Origin: CAYMUR01 sp964393615
GTDB taxonomy: Bacteria > Planctomycetota > Planctomycetia > Pirellulales > Pirellulaceae
Direction of reading: 5' to 3'
Assembly (NCBI GenBank): GCA_964393615.1
Contig: CAYMUR010000101.1
Coordinates: 1 to 17,256 of the forward strand
DNA: 17,256 nt
Shown here: piece after piece, positions 7,159-14,923 of the stretch
Layout: each line of letters begins with the position of its first letter
Numbering within the stretch: the first letter of the stretch is position 1
Made by a program: the position numbers and the translations under genes
The notes under the pieces: model-generated
What the model was told of the DNA's origin: nothing
What the model saw: the letters and a program-made list of their open reading frames with translations, nothing else
The model's database searches: none

Positions 7159-9537
7159 ATGCACATCTCCCCTTCACAGCAAATTGCCTGGCTCTTCGGG
7201 ACCACGAGGCCTGTCTTTCAACAAGCCCCGATAATGATGTGCATGGCTTTCCTTCTTACAATCTGGACCAGTGACTTGAGTGCGGCTGACTGGCCACAGT
7301 GGCGCGGACCGAACCGCGATGCAATTTCCATGGAAAAAGGTTTACTCCGTCAATGGACCGGTGACGGTCCAGAACCTGCTTGGCAAGCTGTTGGATTGGG
7401 TGAAGGATATGCAAGTGTCGTCATTAGTCAGGACCTTGTGTTCACTATTGGACGCCGTGACAACCACGTATTTTGTTTTGCCCTGGAAACAGAAACAGGA
7501 AAGGAACGTTGGACCCGCGAAATTGGCACCACATCACGGATTCCTTGTTCAACGCCAACCGTAGATGGAAAGTACCTCTATGCGCTCGATCCGGATGGTG
7601 ATCTTGTCTGCTTAAAGACGGTCGACGGTGACATCGTTTGGCGAAAGAGCTTCCTGGAAGACTATTCTGGCCAAATGATGTCCGGCCGTGGGTATGGAGA
7701 ATCCCCTTTGATTGACGGCGAAAAAATCATTTGCACCCCCGGTGGGATAGAAACCACGCTGGTTGCGATGAACAAACATACGGGAGAAACGTTNNNNNNN
7801 NNNAAATCAACAATGCCCGACCTCGGTCCAGCCGGTAGAGAAGGGGCAGGTTTTTCTTCGATCGTCATCACGGAAGTCGCTGGAATTCGACAGTATGTCC
7901 AACTTGTAGGGCGCGGTGTGATCGGAGTGGCAGCGGACGACGGGCGTTTTCTATGGGGTTACAATGAGGTTGCCAATCCAACGGCTAATATTCCTACACC
8001 CATTGTCCATAAGAACCTCGTATTTGCGGCAAATGGTTATAATGTTGGTAGCGTGCTTCTGCAACTCAAAGCCAATGGTGACGGAGGAATTGACGCGCAA
8101 CAGATCTATCGACTTTCTGGTAACCGCTTTCAAAACCACCATGGTGGTGTCGTTCTTGTCGATGGTTACCTCTTCGGAGGTCACGGATCGAATAACGGAT
8201 TACCTACCTGCGTAGAACTCAAATCGGGCCGAGTGATGTGGAAACGAAGAGGCCCCGGTACTGGCTCAGCTGCTGTGGTCTGCGCTGATGGTCATCTCTA
8301 TTTCCGATACCAAAACGGGACAATGGCATTGATCGAAGCTTCTCCGGAGGGCTACCGCCTCAAAGGAACATTTCAGATTCCTGGTGCAGGTGGTGACAGT
8401 TGGGCACACCCGGTTATTGCGCATGGCCGACTCTACTTGCGTGAAAAAGACAGCTTATGGGCTTACCAAATCACCGCGGACAGTCCTACGTCGACAGCCA
8501 ATGCTTCACGAGTACTCCAGGCACAATCAACCCAGGCCGTCACGGCATTACACGAGCTTGGTATTTCGATCGAATCTGTCAAGTTCAAAGCATTACACGA
8601 AGCATCAAACAAAGAAAGACTTTACCACTACATTAACACAACCAACCAACAAGACAGCACGTCCAACGCACTACTCATTCCTATTCGCAACCGACACATT
8701 GCTTCGTCAGGAATCATCAACTCGCAACTATTTCGTCACCTTTCCGAACTACGGCAACCCTTTATTCTAAACTTAGCGGGCACTCACCTGGGCGATGCAG
8801 GGTTAAAGCAAATCAGCAGCCTCACATCATTGGTTGGTCTCGATCTTGAACTCTGCCGGAATATTACAGACGCAGGCCTTCGACATCTGCAAAACACCAA
8901 CCGATTACATGTGCTCTTATTAACTGGCACAGCGATTGGTAACCCAGGTTTAAAACATCTGAAACCGATCACTAGTTTGTTGGCCTTGGATTTCGAGTTT
9001 TGTACAGGCATCACTGACACCAGCTGTGTCACCTTAGCTTCCATGAAACAACTCAAAGCACTAATCCTTAAAAAAAGCGGCTTTGAGAAGGTTCGTGTGA
9101 CGGATGCCGGACTTGAACACCTCCGCAAACTCCCTCACTTGGAGGCACTCGACCTCTATGGCAACCACCTAACTAATGCCGGCCTGTCGCATCTGGGAAA
9201 CATGCAACACTTAAGGTTACTCGATCTGAGTTTGCAACCAATTACCGACGAGGGACTTACTCATCTGGGCAACCTCAGAAAGCTCGAACGACTGGAACTT
9301 GTATTTTCAACAGGCTTCTCAGGACCCATGATTACTGATGGCGGACTCAAACCACTATTACAACTGACAAACCTAAAATCCCTCAATCTCGTCGGTGCCT
9401 CCGTCACCGACGACGGATTAAAGCAACTGGCAGATTTGAAACAACTGGTACGCATCAAGGTCGTTAACACCCAGGTAACCAAACACGGTATTCAGCAATT
9501 CAAAATTTTATTGCCACATTGTGACATTGAACATTAA
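7159..9537 (+). CDS. Exported PQQ-like beta-propeller protein fused to leucine-rich repeats
   Basis: About 792 residues from ATG 7159; the frame also has a TTG at 7093, and ATGs at 7234-7245 just before the hydrophobic segment. Signal peptide: MMCMAFLLTIWTSDLSA, probable cleavage before ADWPQW. Residues ~45-440 form a PQQ-like propeller opening with DWPQWRGPNRD and repeating strands such as GEGYASVVISQDLVFTIGRR, DGKYLYALDPDGDLVCLKT and GRFLWGY; such planctomycete proteins are usually periplasmic and often do not bind PQQ. A Thr/Ser/Gln-rich linker follows, then from ~538 about nine leucine-rich repeats of the DAGL type (ITDAGLRHL, VTDAGLEHL, LTNAGLSHL, ITDEGLTHL, VTDDGLKQL), capped by LPHCDIEH at the C-terminus. 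Both halves are protein-interaction scaffolds; no catalytic motif is seen. Ten Ns fall inside the propeller, so a few residues near 212 are unknown; the frame is kept across the gap. Confidence 0.88.
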   Translation: MHISPSQQIAWLFGTTRPVFQQAPIMMCMAFLLTIWTSDLSAADWPQWRGPNRDAISMEKGLLRQWTGDGPEPAWQAVGLGEGYASVVISQDLVFTIGRRDNHVFCFALETETGKERWTREIGTTSRIPCSTPTVDGKYLYALDPDGDLVCLKTVDGDIVWRKSFLEDYSGQMMSGRGYGESPLIDGEKIICTPGGIETTLVAMNKHTGETXXXXKSTMPDLGPAGREGAGFSSIVITEVAGIRQYVQLVGRGVIGVAADDGRFLWGYNEVANPTANIPTPIVHKNLVFAANGYNVGSVLLQLKANGDGGIDAQQIYRLSGNRFQNHHGGVVLVDGYLFGGHGSNNGLPTCVELKSGRVMWKRRGPGTGSAAVVCADGHLYFRYQNGTMALIEASPEGYRLKGTFQIPGAGGDSWAHPVIAHGRLYLREKDSLWAYQITADSPTSTANASRVLQAQSTQAVTALHELGISIESVKFKALHEASNKERLYHYINTTNQQDSTSNALLIPIRNRHIASSGIINSQLFRHLSELRQPFILNLAGTHLGDAGLKQISSLTSLVGLDLELCRNITDAGLRHLQNTNRLHVLLLTGTAIGNPGLKHLKPITSLLALDFEFCTGITDTSCVTLASMKQLKALILKKSGFEKVRVTDAGLEHLRKLPHLEALDLYGNHLTNAGLSHLGNMQHLRLLDLSLQPITDEGLTHLGNLRKLERLELVFSTGFSGPMITDGGLKPLLQLTNLKSLNLVGASVTDDGLKQLADLKQLVRIKVVNTQVTKHGIQQFKILLPHCDIEH
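7794..7803. other. Assembly gap (10 Ns) inside the PQQ/LRR gene
   Basis: Ten ambiguous bases fall right after TGET in the propeller. In related proteins this position reads TGE followed by one or two residues and a Trp before Lys/Arg. With the N run taken literally the spacing to KSTMPDLG is about two or three residues longer than expected, so the N count may be a scaffolding placeholder rather than a true length. The reading frame happens to be preserved. Confidence 0.95.
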
Positions 9538-9605
9538 CAGCCCTGCGGCGCCTCTTGCTGTAACCAGTCGGATGTGGGATCATGAAGTGAAACGATAAGT
9601 GCCCC

Positions 9606-9631
9606 CATCAGCACGACCCACATCAGCACGA
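9606..9631. repeat. 11-base direct repeat
   Basis: CATCAGCACGA occurs at 9606-9616 and again at 9621-9631, 15 bases apart, in the 234-base gap between the PQQ/LRR gene and the aldo/keto reductase gene. It could be a binding site for a regulator of the latter, or chance. The rest of the gap shows no terminator and no gene. Confidence 0.6.
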
Positions 9632-9771
9632 TTGGTCGCTCACGAGTTAGACAAACAAGACAAAGTATTGTGCGACGTATTGTTCGACCAAGTAATGGCG
9701 GTCATGGTATTACCGCCGATCGTTGTTTCGCCCACTACTAGTTTTCGAAAACGCGTTCAGCGCGACCTATC

Positions 9772-10911
9772 ATGTCAAATTCAACTGGTGACCGAAATCT
9801 GTTGTTCATGGAACCCGCCCCAACAAACCGCCGCTCGTTCATCACTACTTGTTGTGCTGCCACCGGCATAACATTCTTAAATGGCTCGTCGGAAAGGTAT
9901 TGTCGAGCCACTGAAACAGAAGATTTCGTCCGCTTCGGACCGAGTGATCTTTATGTCACTCGCTACTGTCAAGGCACCGCGTTTCGCTCCAAAGAAGTTC
10001 AACGTAGTAACAATCCAGCAGCGCGGGCAATTCTGCGACGTTGTTTGGAAGTGGGAATCAATTTTTTTGACAGTGCAGAAGCATATGGATGGGGTGGCTC
10101 AGAGGAAGTATTGGGGCATGTGATTGCCGAATCAGGCAGACGCGATCAGGTGATCATTTGCACAAAAGCGGCGCCCAGTCGGCCACCACAGGATCATCCC
10201 AATGCCAATCAATTTCAACTGGGGGACCAAATAGTTTTCACTCGTAAGACCTTGTTTCACAAGGCAGAACAAAGTCTGAACCGACTGAAAACCGATTACA
10301 TCGACCTCTATTTACTTCATGACTCGGACAACCGCACGCCGTTTGATGAAATTGTCAATTCCATGCAGGCCTTGGTAACATCCGGAAAAATCCGCTATTG
10401 GGGAGTCTCCAACCACTCGGCCACGCAAGTGGCCGAAATCCGTGACATTTGTCACAACAGCAATGCCTCAACACACTTTGTCGGTACAGAAGATTACTAC
10501 AATCTTACAAGCGGGGAACGGACCGACCCGGAATTGTACCATGTCATCCGCGAAGCTGATTTGGGATTACTGGCTTTTAGTCCTCAGGATGCCGGAATCC
10601 TGTGCCCGGGACGGGAAGAGGAAGCGGGTAAAATGCGAATGCCGGTCATCCGAGTCGTCGACCGGGTTGCCCAGGATTTAGGCGCTACCCGACCACAAGT
10701 ATGCATCGCCTGGTCGCTGTCAAACCCAGCAGTCACCTCGGTGCTTGGTGGAGCCGAGTCCCCAGAACATGTTGCCGAAAATTTTGCTGGGGCGTCTCTG
10801 AAATTACCGGCGAATGCTTTGTCTGATCTTAACCAGGTGTGCGAAAAATATATTGAAAACCGTCTCATTCGAATCAAGCAATTGGCAGAGGAATCAAAAA
10901 AACGAACCTGA
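9772..10911 (+). CDS. Tat-exported aldo/keto reductase
   Basis: A 379-residue aldo/keto reductase with an N-terminal Tat-type signal: twin arginines in TNRRSFITTC (residues 18-27) followed by a short hydrophobic Ala/Gly/Thr stretch. An alternative ATG at 9808 (residue 13) would give a more typical signal length; neither has a clear ribosome site. The TIM-barrel AKR tetrad is complete: Asp100 and Tyr105 in NFFDSAEAYGWGGSEEVLG, Lys132 in IICTKAAP, His183 in DLYLLHDSD. YWGVSNHSATQV (209-220) and FSPQDAGILCPGR (269-281) match the nicotinamide/cofactor loops, and the C-terminal ALGG-like motif is TSVLGGAESPEHV. The family reduces carbonyls with NAD(P)H. Export by Tat fits folding with the cofactor in the cytoplasm; in planctomycetes such enzymes are often periplasmic sugar or aldehyde reductases, substrate unknown. 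Confidence 0.9.
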   Translation: MSNSTGDRNLLFMEPAPTNRRSFITTCCAATGITFLNGSSERYCRATETEDFVRFGPSDLYVTRYCQGTAFRSKEVQRSNNPAARAILRRCLEVGINFFDSAEAYGWGGSEEVLGHVIAESGRRDQVIICTKAAPSRPPQDHPNANQFQLGDQIVFTRKTLFHKAEQSLNRLKTDYIDLYLLHDSDNRTPFDEIVNSMQALVTSGKIRYWGVSNHSATQVAEIRDICHNSNASTHFVGTEDYYNLTSGERTDPELYHVIREADLGLLAFSPQDAGILCPGREEEAGKMRMPVIRVVDRVAQDLGATRPQVCIAWSLSNPAVTSVLGGAESPEHVAENFAGASLKLPANALSDLNQVCEKYIENRLIRIKQLAEESKKRT

Positions 10912-11293
10912 TGCGACAAATCTAGACGAAGGTTCCACTTCATCTGATATTTTGATTGTTGCGTCACGCAGATGGTCTGGATTCGTGCACGTCGGCAGTT
11001 GGGATTGTGATCTACCACCAGCGCAATGTTTCGAAGTGAAAACTGGCAACAAGTCGTACGCTGCCTATTGCATTGGTTTTTCCCAACGATGGCCACGTTA
11101 AAACGCGAACATTAGCACAGGCTGGCCAGAATCATCCAAGTCTGTTCTCACCGTCCACTGTCTGGATAAGGCCCCCTATCTTGTCGCTCTGCTGCACCTT
11201 TCAGAATGGACAGCGTGGGCTACAATGGAAACCGCTTGGTAGGTTTTGGCCGTATGGTGATACACGCCTCGGAAATTAAAAGGAACGATCAAT
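10912..11293. other. Intergenic region, 382 bases
   Basis: Between the aldo/keto reductase and the short-chain dehydrogenase. TACAAT at 11221-11226, 68 bases before the next start, is a candidate -10 box, but no good -35 lies 16-18 bases upstream. Overlapping plus-strand (10814-11101) and minus-strand (11096-10584) frames are Cys/Arg-rich and extend into the reductase gene, so they look like chance. No terminator was recognised. Confidence 0.35.
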
Positions 11294-12049
11294 ATGAGAT
11301 TACAAGATAAAGTCGCAGTGATTACGGGAGCCAGCGTAGGGATTGGACAGTCAGTGGCAGAGAGTTTCGCACGGGAAGGAGCCCGGGTAGTGATTAATTC
11401 GCAAAGCGACCGGGGAGAGGCAATCGTCGAACGGATCGTTGAAAGCGGCGGTACAGCAGCATTTGTCCAGGGTGATGTGACGCAACCGGAAGACGCCACG
11501 AGAATCGTGGACCAAACCGTGAAAGCATTCGGTCGACTGGACATCCTGATTAACAATGCCGGCATCGTCCTTCCTGGAACTGTCGACAATACTTCCATTG
11601 AAGATTGGGACCAGACGATCGCAGTCAATGTAAGAGGAGTCTTTCTGATGTCCAAGGCAGCGATCCAACAAATGCTCAAACAAGGTGCAGGTGTCATTGT
11701 CCACAATGCGTCGATTGCTGGTGTCAAGGGACTAAAAGACCGTGCTGCCTATTGTGCCTCGAAGGGGGCTGTTGTAGCACTCACCAAAGCCATGGCGATT
11801 GACTATGTCGACAAAAACATTCGTGTGAATTGCGTGAATCCAGGAACTACCCTGACCCCCTCCCTGCAAGATCGCATTGACGCGTTTGACGACCCCGTCG
11901 CAGCCAAACAGATGTTCATTTCCCGACAACCCATGGGACGGTTGGGAGAACCCCAAGAGATAGCAGACGGAATTCTTTATCTGGCGTCTGACGAATCTTC
12001 ATTTGTCACTGGAGCCATCCTGAACATCGATGGAGGCTTGACGGTTTAA
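11294..12049 (+). CDS. Short-chain dehydrogenase/reductase (classical SDR)
   Basis: A 251-residue classical SDR, complete and of typical length. The cofactor glycine motif is TGASVGIG (11-18), with NNAG at 87-90. The catalytic set is Asn112 (AVNVRG), Ser140 (HNASIAG), Tyr153 and Lys157 (AAYCASKGA). The PG-containing loop VNPGTTLTPS (181-190) and the C-terminal ILNIDGGLTV end are standard for FabG/glucose dehydrogenase-like oxidoreductases. Residue 38 after the second strand (NSQSDR) lacks an acidic residue at the strand end, which leans towards NADP(H); this is weak. Start ATG follows AGGA at 11281-11284 by nine bases. Stands alone, converging on cmk. The substrate cannot be told from sequence; FabG is possible but no fatty-acid genes are near. 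Confidence 0.93.
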   Translation: MRLQDKVAVITGASVGIGQSVAESFAREGARVVINSQSDRGEAIVERIVESGGTAAFVQGDVTQPEDATRIVDQTVKAFGRLDILINNAGIVLPGTVDNTSIEDWDQTIAVNVRGVFLMSKAAIQQMLKQGAGVIVHNASIAGVKGLKDRAAYCASKGAVVALTKAMAIDYVDKNIRVNCVNPGTTLTPSLQDRIDAFDDPVAAKQMFISRQPMGRLGEPQEIADGILYLASDESSFVTGAILNIDGGLTV

Positions 12050-12076
12050 CGCCTGCGCATCAACACAGAAATCCAA

Positions 12077-12140
12077 ACGACACTTCAAACAATACCCCGA
12101 CAAACATGCTCACAGAAATGTGCTATTTATCGAGTGTCGT
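12077..12140. repeat. Inverted repeat in the SDR/cmk convergent gap
   Basis: ACGACACT (12077-12084) and AGTGTCGT (12133-12140) are exact reverse complements separated by 48 bases, with a smaller hairpin CACA-GAAA-TGTG inside. It lies between the two converging stop codons, where a bidirectional transcription end is expected. There are no flanking T-runs, so a terminator role is only possible. Confidence 0.35.
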
Positions 12141-12185
12141 TCTCGTCCATTGTGCTTGCCCGAAAATCGCATCGACTCCTTGAAA

Positions 12186-12863
12186 TCAATCCATCCTGCC
12201 ATCTTGGCTTAAGTTAGTCATTTGCTCGCGAACAAGTTTCTCAAGCGTATCGACTACTTCGTCAAGCAGCATTCCATCTGTCGAAATATGAATGGCGTCA
12301 ACCGCTGCTTCCAAACGGCCGAAATCCCGTATACGATCTCGTTCGTCCCTAGTGTTCTGTTGTCGTAATACCTGTTCGAACGAAACCTTCTCGCCTTTCT
12401 CAGACAATTGATCCCAGCGACGGCGGGCTCGCTCTTCCATGGAGGCCGTCAAAAAGATCTTGCACTCGGCCTGAGGAAACGCAAGCGTTCCCTGGTCACG
12501 ACCTTCAGTAACAATATCGCAACCCTCAGCCAGTTTGCGTTGAAGCACAATCAAATGACTTCGGATTTCAGCGTGGTCGGCAATGTGCTTGACTGACGTC
12601 GTTACATCTGAATGTCGAATTACCTCGCTGACATCATCACCGTTAAGAAACGTACGATTGCCACGCAAATCAATATGAAGACCTTTGGCTAAGGTTTCCA
12701 ACTGATTCGCCGCATCCCACGAAATGCCCTGCTGTATCACTGCCCAAGCAACAGCTCGGTACATCGCACCAGTATCGAGAAAACGAAACCCTATTCGTTC
12801 CGCTAGTAACTTGGCGACACTCGATTTACCGGCACCCGCAGGTCCATCAATCGTGACAATCAC
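12186..12863 (-). CDS. cmk: Cytidylate kinase
   Basis: A 225-residue CMP/dCMP kinase, the usual length for bacteria, transferring phosphate from ATP to CMP in pyrimidine nucleotide supply. Motifs: P-loop GPAGAGKSS at 7-15; FLDTGAMYRAVAW (CMP-binding region); DVTTSVKHIADHAEIRSHL; VTEGRDQGTLAFPQAECKIFLTAS, where Gln replaces the Met of the common GRDMGT form; RARRRWDQL; and the lid-like RDERDRIRDFGRLEAAVDAI with the expected Arg/Asp residues. The start is GTG at 12863: an in-frame stop lies just upstream and GAG sits about eight bases before it. The GTG overlaps, as GTGA, the stop of a decayed reading frame upstream, suggesting cmk was once translationally coupled to it. Usual cmk partners such as rpsA are not adjacent on the downstream side. 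Confidence 0.95.
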   Translation of the reverse strand: MIVTIDGPAGAGKSSVAKLLAERIGFRFLDTGAMYRAVAWAVIQQGISWDAANQLETLAKGLHIDLRGNRTFLNGDDVSEVIRHSDVTTSVKHIADHAEIRSHLIVLQRKLAEGCDIVTEGRDQGTLAFPQAECKIFLTASMEERARRRWDQLSEKGEKVSFEQVLRQQNTRDERDRIRDFGRLEAAVDAIHISTDGMLLDEVVDTLEKLVREQMTNLSQDGRMD

Positions 12864-13763
12864 GCGACCATCTCAATTCCATCATTCGTGGCAATCAACA
12901 GTCCATGGGTCAGCCAAACCTGCCATGATTCCGGGACCACCTGATCCAGTGGGTTAAACCAAATAGACCTCAACCAATGCAATATCCGTCTCCTGTCATC
13001 GCAAGTCGAGAAAATGCCACCATCTGGTGCGAAAACAGAATCGTTCCACTAGGGCATCTACACCCCAGTTGTTAACCATGACAGGGTACCAAAATGAACC
13101 TGCTCAATGCAAACGACTTTCCGTGGAGGAACCGCAATCCTCCAGTTCAAGACCGAATCGAAGCCATGACCGTACGTGGCGTCATGAAATCCTGAAAACG
13201 ATTTTCCAGCCGTTCAAGATCCCTCTCAAGCGCCTGACCAAACCGATCGCATATTGGTTCCGCAAGCAAGTCATGAGATGTCGGAACCAGAAAGTTCCCG
13301 GCCGAATGACCAGAGGGAATTAAAGAAATCGTTTCACGATGTTGGAAGGATTCAAACATAACAGGCGTCCTGGGAGGCAGGGGAATCTGTTGTTGCGATC
13401 CGTCACGGTTCTGTATCACAAGTCAAAAACCTGGTTACCACAAATATTAAGAGCAAGCTTCGTGCCGCTTTGTCCGTTAATCAAAGCAGATCCTCTAAGT
13501 CTTTTCTCACAAAGGAATTGCAGTCAATCACCAAAATCCTCATTCTGTGGGGACTGTTTCAGAATTGACGCATGCGCTTCAATTTGCTGCAAAAATGACA
13601 GAAGAACTTCACAATCGAGAGGCTCAGGCCCCTCAATACGAGTGGACCATTCGAAACCAAGCGGATGTCGAAAAAAAAATGTCGGTTTCCCAATAAAGCC
13701 ACACCTTCCACGAATAACTACTTGTATTTGTCCTTGAGATCCGCTGTTTCGGGTCCTGGCCTG
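12860..13763 (-). pseudogene. Probable decayed gene upstream of cmk
   Basis: Three consecutive open stretches on the minus strand read as one protein of about 300 residues if lesions are repaired. Segment A (13763-13416) contains FFFRHPLGFEWSTRIEGPE and is cut by TGA at 13526-13524; it then continues to NICGNQVFDL. Segment B (13419-13147, GTG-opened) continues as VIQNRDGSQQQIPLPPRTPV and ends near LERLENRFQDF. Segment C continues as HDATYGHGFDSVLNWRIAVP, carries TAG codons at 13060-13058 and 13051-13049, and ends WLTHGLLIATNDGIEMVA with a TGA at 12862-12860 that overlaps the cmk GTG. The A-to-B and B-to-C joins each need one extra base. No clear start is visible: an ATG at 13790 is in frame A but followed by TAG at 13766-13764. 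I do not recognise the family. Lesions could be real decay or assembly error; chance is less likely given the continuity at both joins. Confidence 0.5.
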
Positions 13764-13773
13764 CTACAGGCCA
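13757..13773. repeat. Perfect 7-base hairpin
   Basis: TGGCCTG (13757-13763), loop CTA, CAGGCCA (13767-13773), followed on the plus strand by AGTTTTG. It lies about 50 bases before the start of the coiled-coil gene and at the upstream edge of the decayed frame. It is too GC-rich and close to be ignored, but the T-run is only four bases, so it is a weak terminator candidate at best, or a 5' leader structure of the coiled-coil gene. Confidence 0.55.
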
Positions 13774-13820
13774 AGTTTTGCCGCCAACATTTACTTATTT
13801 TATGAGGGAGGTTTGTGGAA

Positions 13821-14663
13821 ATGGTCAAAAAAACACTCTATGCAGGCGCCGTATTGACATTGATGACAGCACTTTGCTTTGGGCGAAATGCTCTGAGCTA
13901 TGTGAAAACAACTGCGGACCGGGTCACCAATACCGTTAAAAACAACGTCCCGCTCGAGTTTGAAATCGACCATGCGAGACAGATGATCAAGGACTTGACA
14001 CCCGAAATCCGACGCAACATGCATTTGATCGCCAAAGAAGAAATACAGGTCGCGCATCTGGAACAACGAGTTTCCCAAGCTGACAGTCAGTTGAAAAAAG
14101 AGCGCGAAGAAATATTTCAACTCAAAGAAGCTGTCGAAACTGGCAAAGACCATTGTTTTCTCGCCGGCCACCGCTATCCTGTCCAACAAGTCAAAACGGA
14201 TCTGGCGAATCGCTTCCTGCACTACAAAACCACTGACGACACATCGTTTAACCTGCGCAAAGTCCTCAACGCACGTCAACGAGGGCTCGAAGCAGCACGA
14301 CAAAAATTAAACGGAATGCTGGCTGCCAAACGACAATTGGAAGTCGACGTCGAAAACTTGGAAGCTCGCATGAAAATGGTCGAGGTAGCACAAACGACTA
14401 GTGAGTTCAATTTCGACGATAGCCACCTAGCAAGAACTAAAGAACTGATCCAGAATATTCAGACGCGATTAGAAGTCAGCGAACGATTACTCAATGCAGA
14501 AACAATTTTTCAGGACCGCATACCTCTCGACACTCCAGAGGAAAACGCCAAGGACATCTCGCAGGAAATCACATCGTACTTCGATAGCACTTCAGAAAAC
14601 ACAGGACAGCAAACTGACAAAGAAGCAATAGATCCCCTGTTAGCTGAATATTCTTTGAAGTGA
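13821..14663 (+). CDS. Membrane-anchored coiled-coil protein of planctomycete type
   Basis: A 280-residue protein with an N-terminal membrane anchor or uncleaved signal (MVKKTLYAGAVLTLMTALCF) and a long, charged helical remainder. The ribosome site GAGGGAGG (13804-13811) is nine bases from ATG 13821 but only three from an in-frame GTG at 13815, so I choose the ATG. Residues ~60-110 (IAKEEIQVAHLEQRVSQADS then QLKKEREEIFQLKEAVE) and ~150-235 (LEAARQKLNGMLAAKRQLEV, VENLEARMKMVEVAQTTSEF, LIQNIQTRLEVSERLL) have heptad spacing of coiled coils, split by a short segment with a conserved-looking HRYPVQQVKTDLANRFLHY. From memory, closely similar proteins occur across Planctomycetes with no assigned function; it resembles PspA/IM30-like proteins only in being a helical membrane-associated rod. 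It heads the group with the FHA and kinase genes. Confidence 0.8.
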   Translation: MVKKTLYAGAVLTLMTALCFGRNALSYVKTTADRVTNTVKNNVPLEFEIDHARQMIKDLTPEIRRNMHLIAKEEIQVAHLEQRVSQADSQLKKEREEIFQLKEAVETGKDHCFLAGHRYPVQQVKTDLANRFLHYKTTDDTSFNLRKVLNARQRGLEAARQKLNGMLAAKRQLEVDVENLEARMKMVEVAQTTSEFNFDDSHLARTKELIQNIQTRLEVSERLLNAETIFQDRIPLDTPEENAKDISQEITSYFDSTSENTGQQTDKEAIDPLLAEYSLK

Positions 14664-14676
14664 TCTGTTTTTCCAG

Positions 14677-14705
14677 CAGCCCGGTTGCATTCCGTGACCG
14701 GGCTG
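14677..14705 (+). terminator. Strong hairpin after the coiled-coil gene, no T-run
   Basis: CAGCCCGGT (14677-14685) pairs with ACCGGGCTG (14697-14705) across an 11-base loop, 14 bases after the stop codon. The stem is very GC-rich, as in intrinsic terminators, but it is followed by GTTGGGG instead of Ts. It could be a partial or Rho-assisted terminator, or a 3' stabilising structure, so the following FHA gene may be partly separately transcribed. A second, weaker inverted repeat CTGCTTCA/TGAAGCAG (14758-14765/14809-14816) lies further on in the 260-base gap. Confidence 0.55.
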
Positions 14706-14923
14706 GTTGGGGTACTGACAGTGTGACACCTGCATTCAATGGATGGTCCCATCGAATCTGCTTCATTTCACAGTTGCGTATCACCTTGACCATGCACCTT
14801 TTACCGTGTGAAGCAGATATGCGGCGGCAGCTCATAGGGCACATACCTCTCACCTGAAACACGAAAATAAATTACCTGAGAACGACTGGAATTAAAAACA
14901 GATCGCTGGCTAACAACCGGCTA

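Noticed and set aside
9599..9871. Plus-strand frame with GTG start, 90 codons
   Set aside because: Overlaps the aldo/keto reductase start in another frame, has no ribosome site and turns low-complexity; only the first part looks mildly protein-like.
10584..11096. 170-codon minus-strand frame
   Set aside because: Antisense to the aldo/keto reductase 3' end; Cys/Arg/Ser-rich translation typical of a shadow frame.
13027..13737. Plus-strand frames in the gap before the coiled-coil gene (13027-13323, 13339-13737)
   Set aside because: Very basic or Cys/Ser-rich translations; the minus-strand reading of the same DNA is far more protein-like and is reported as a decayed gene.
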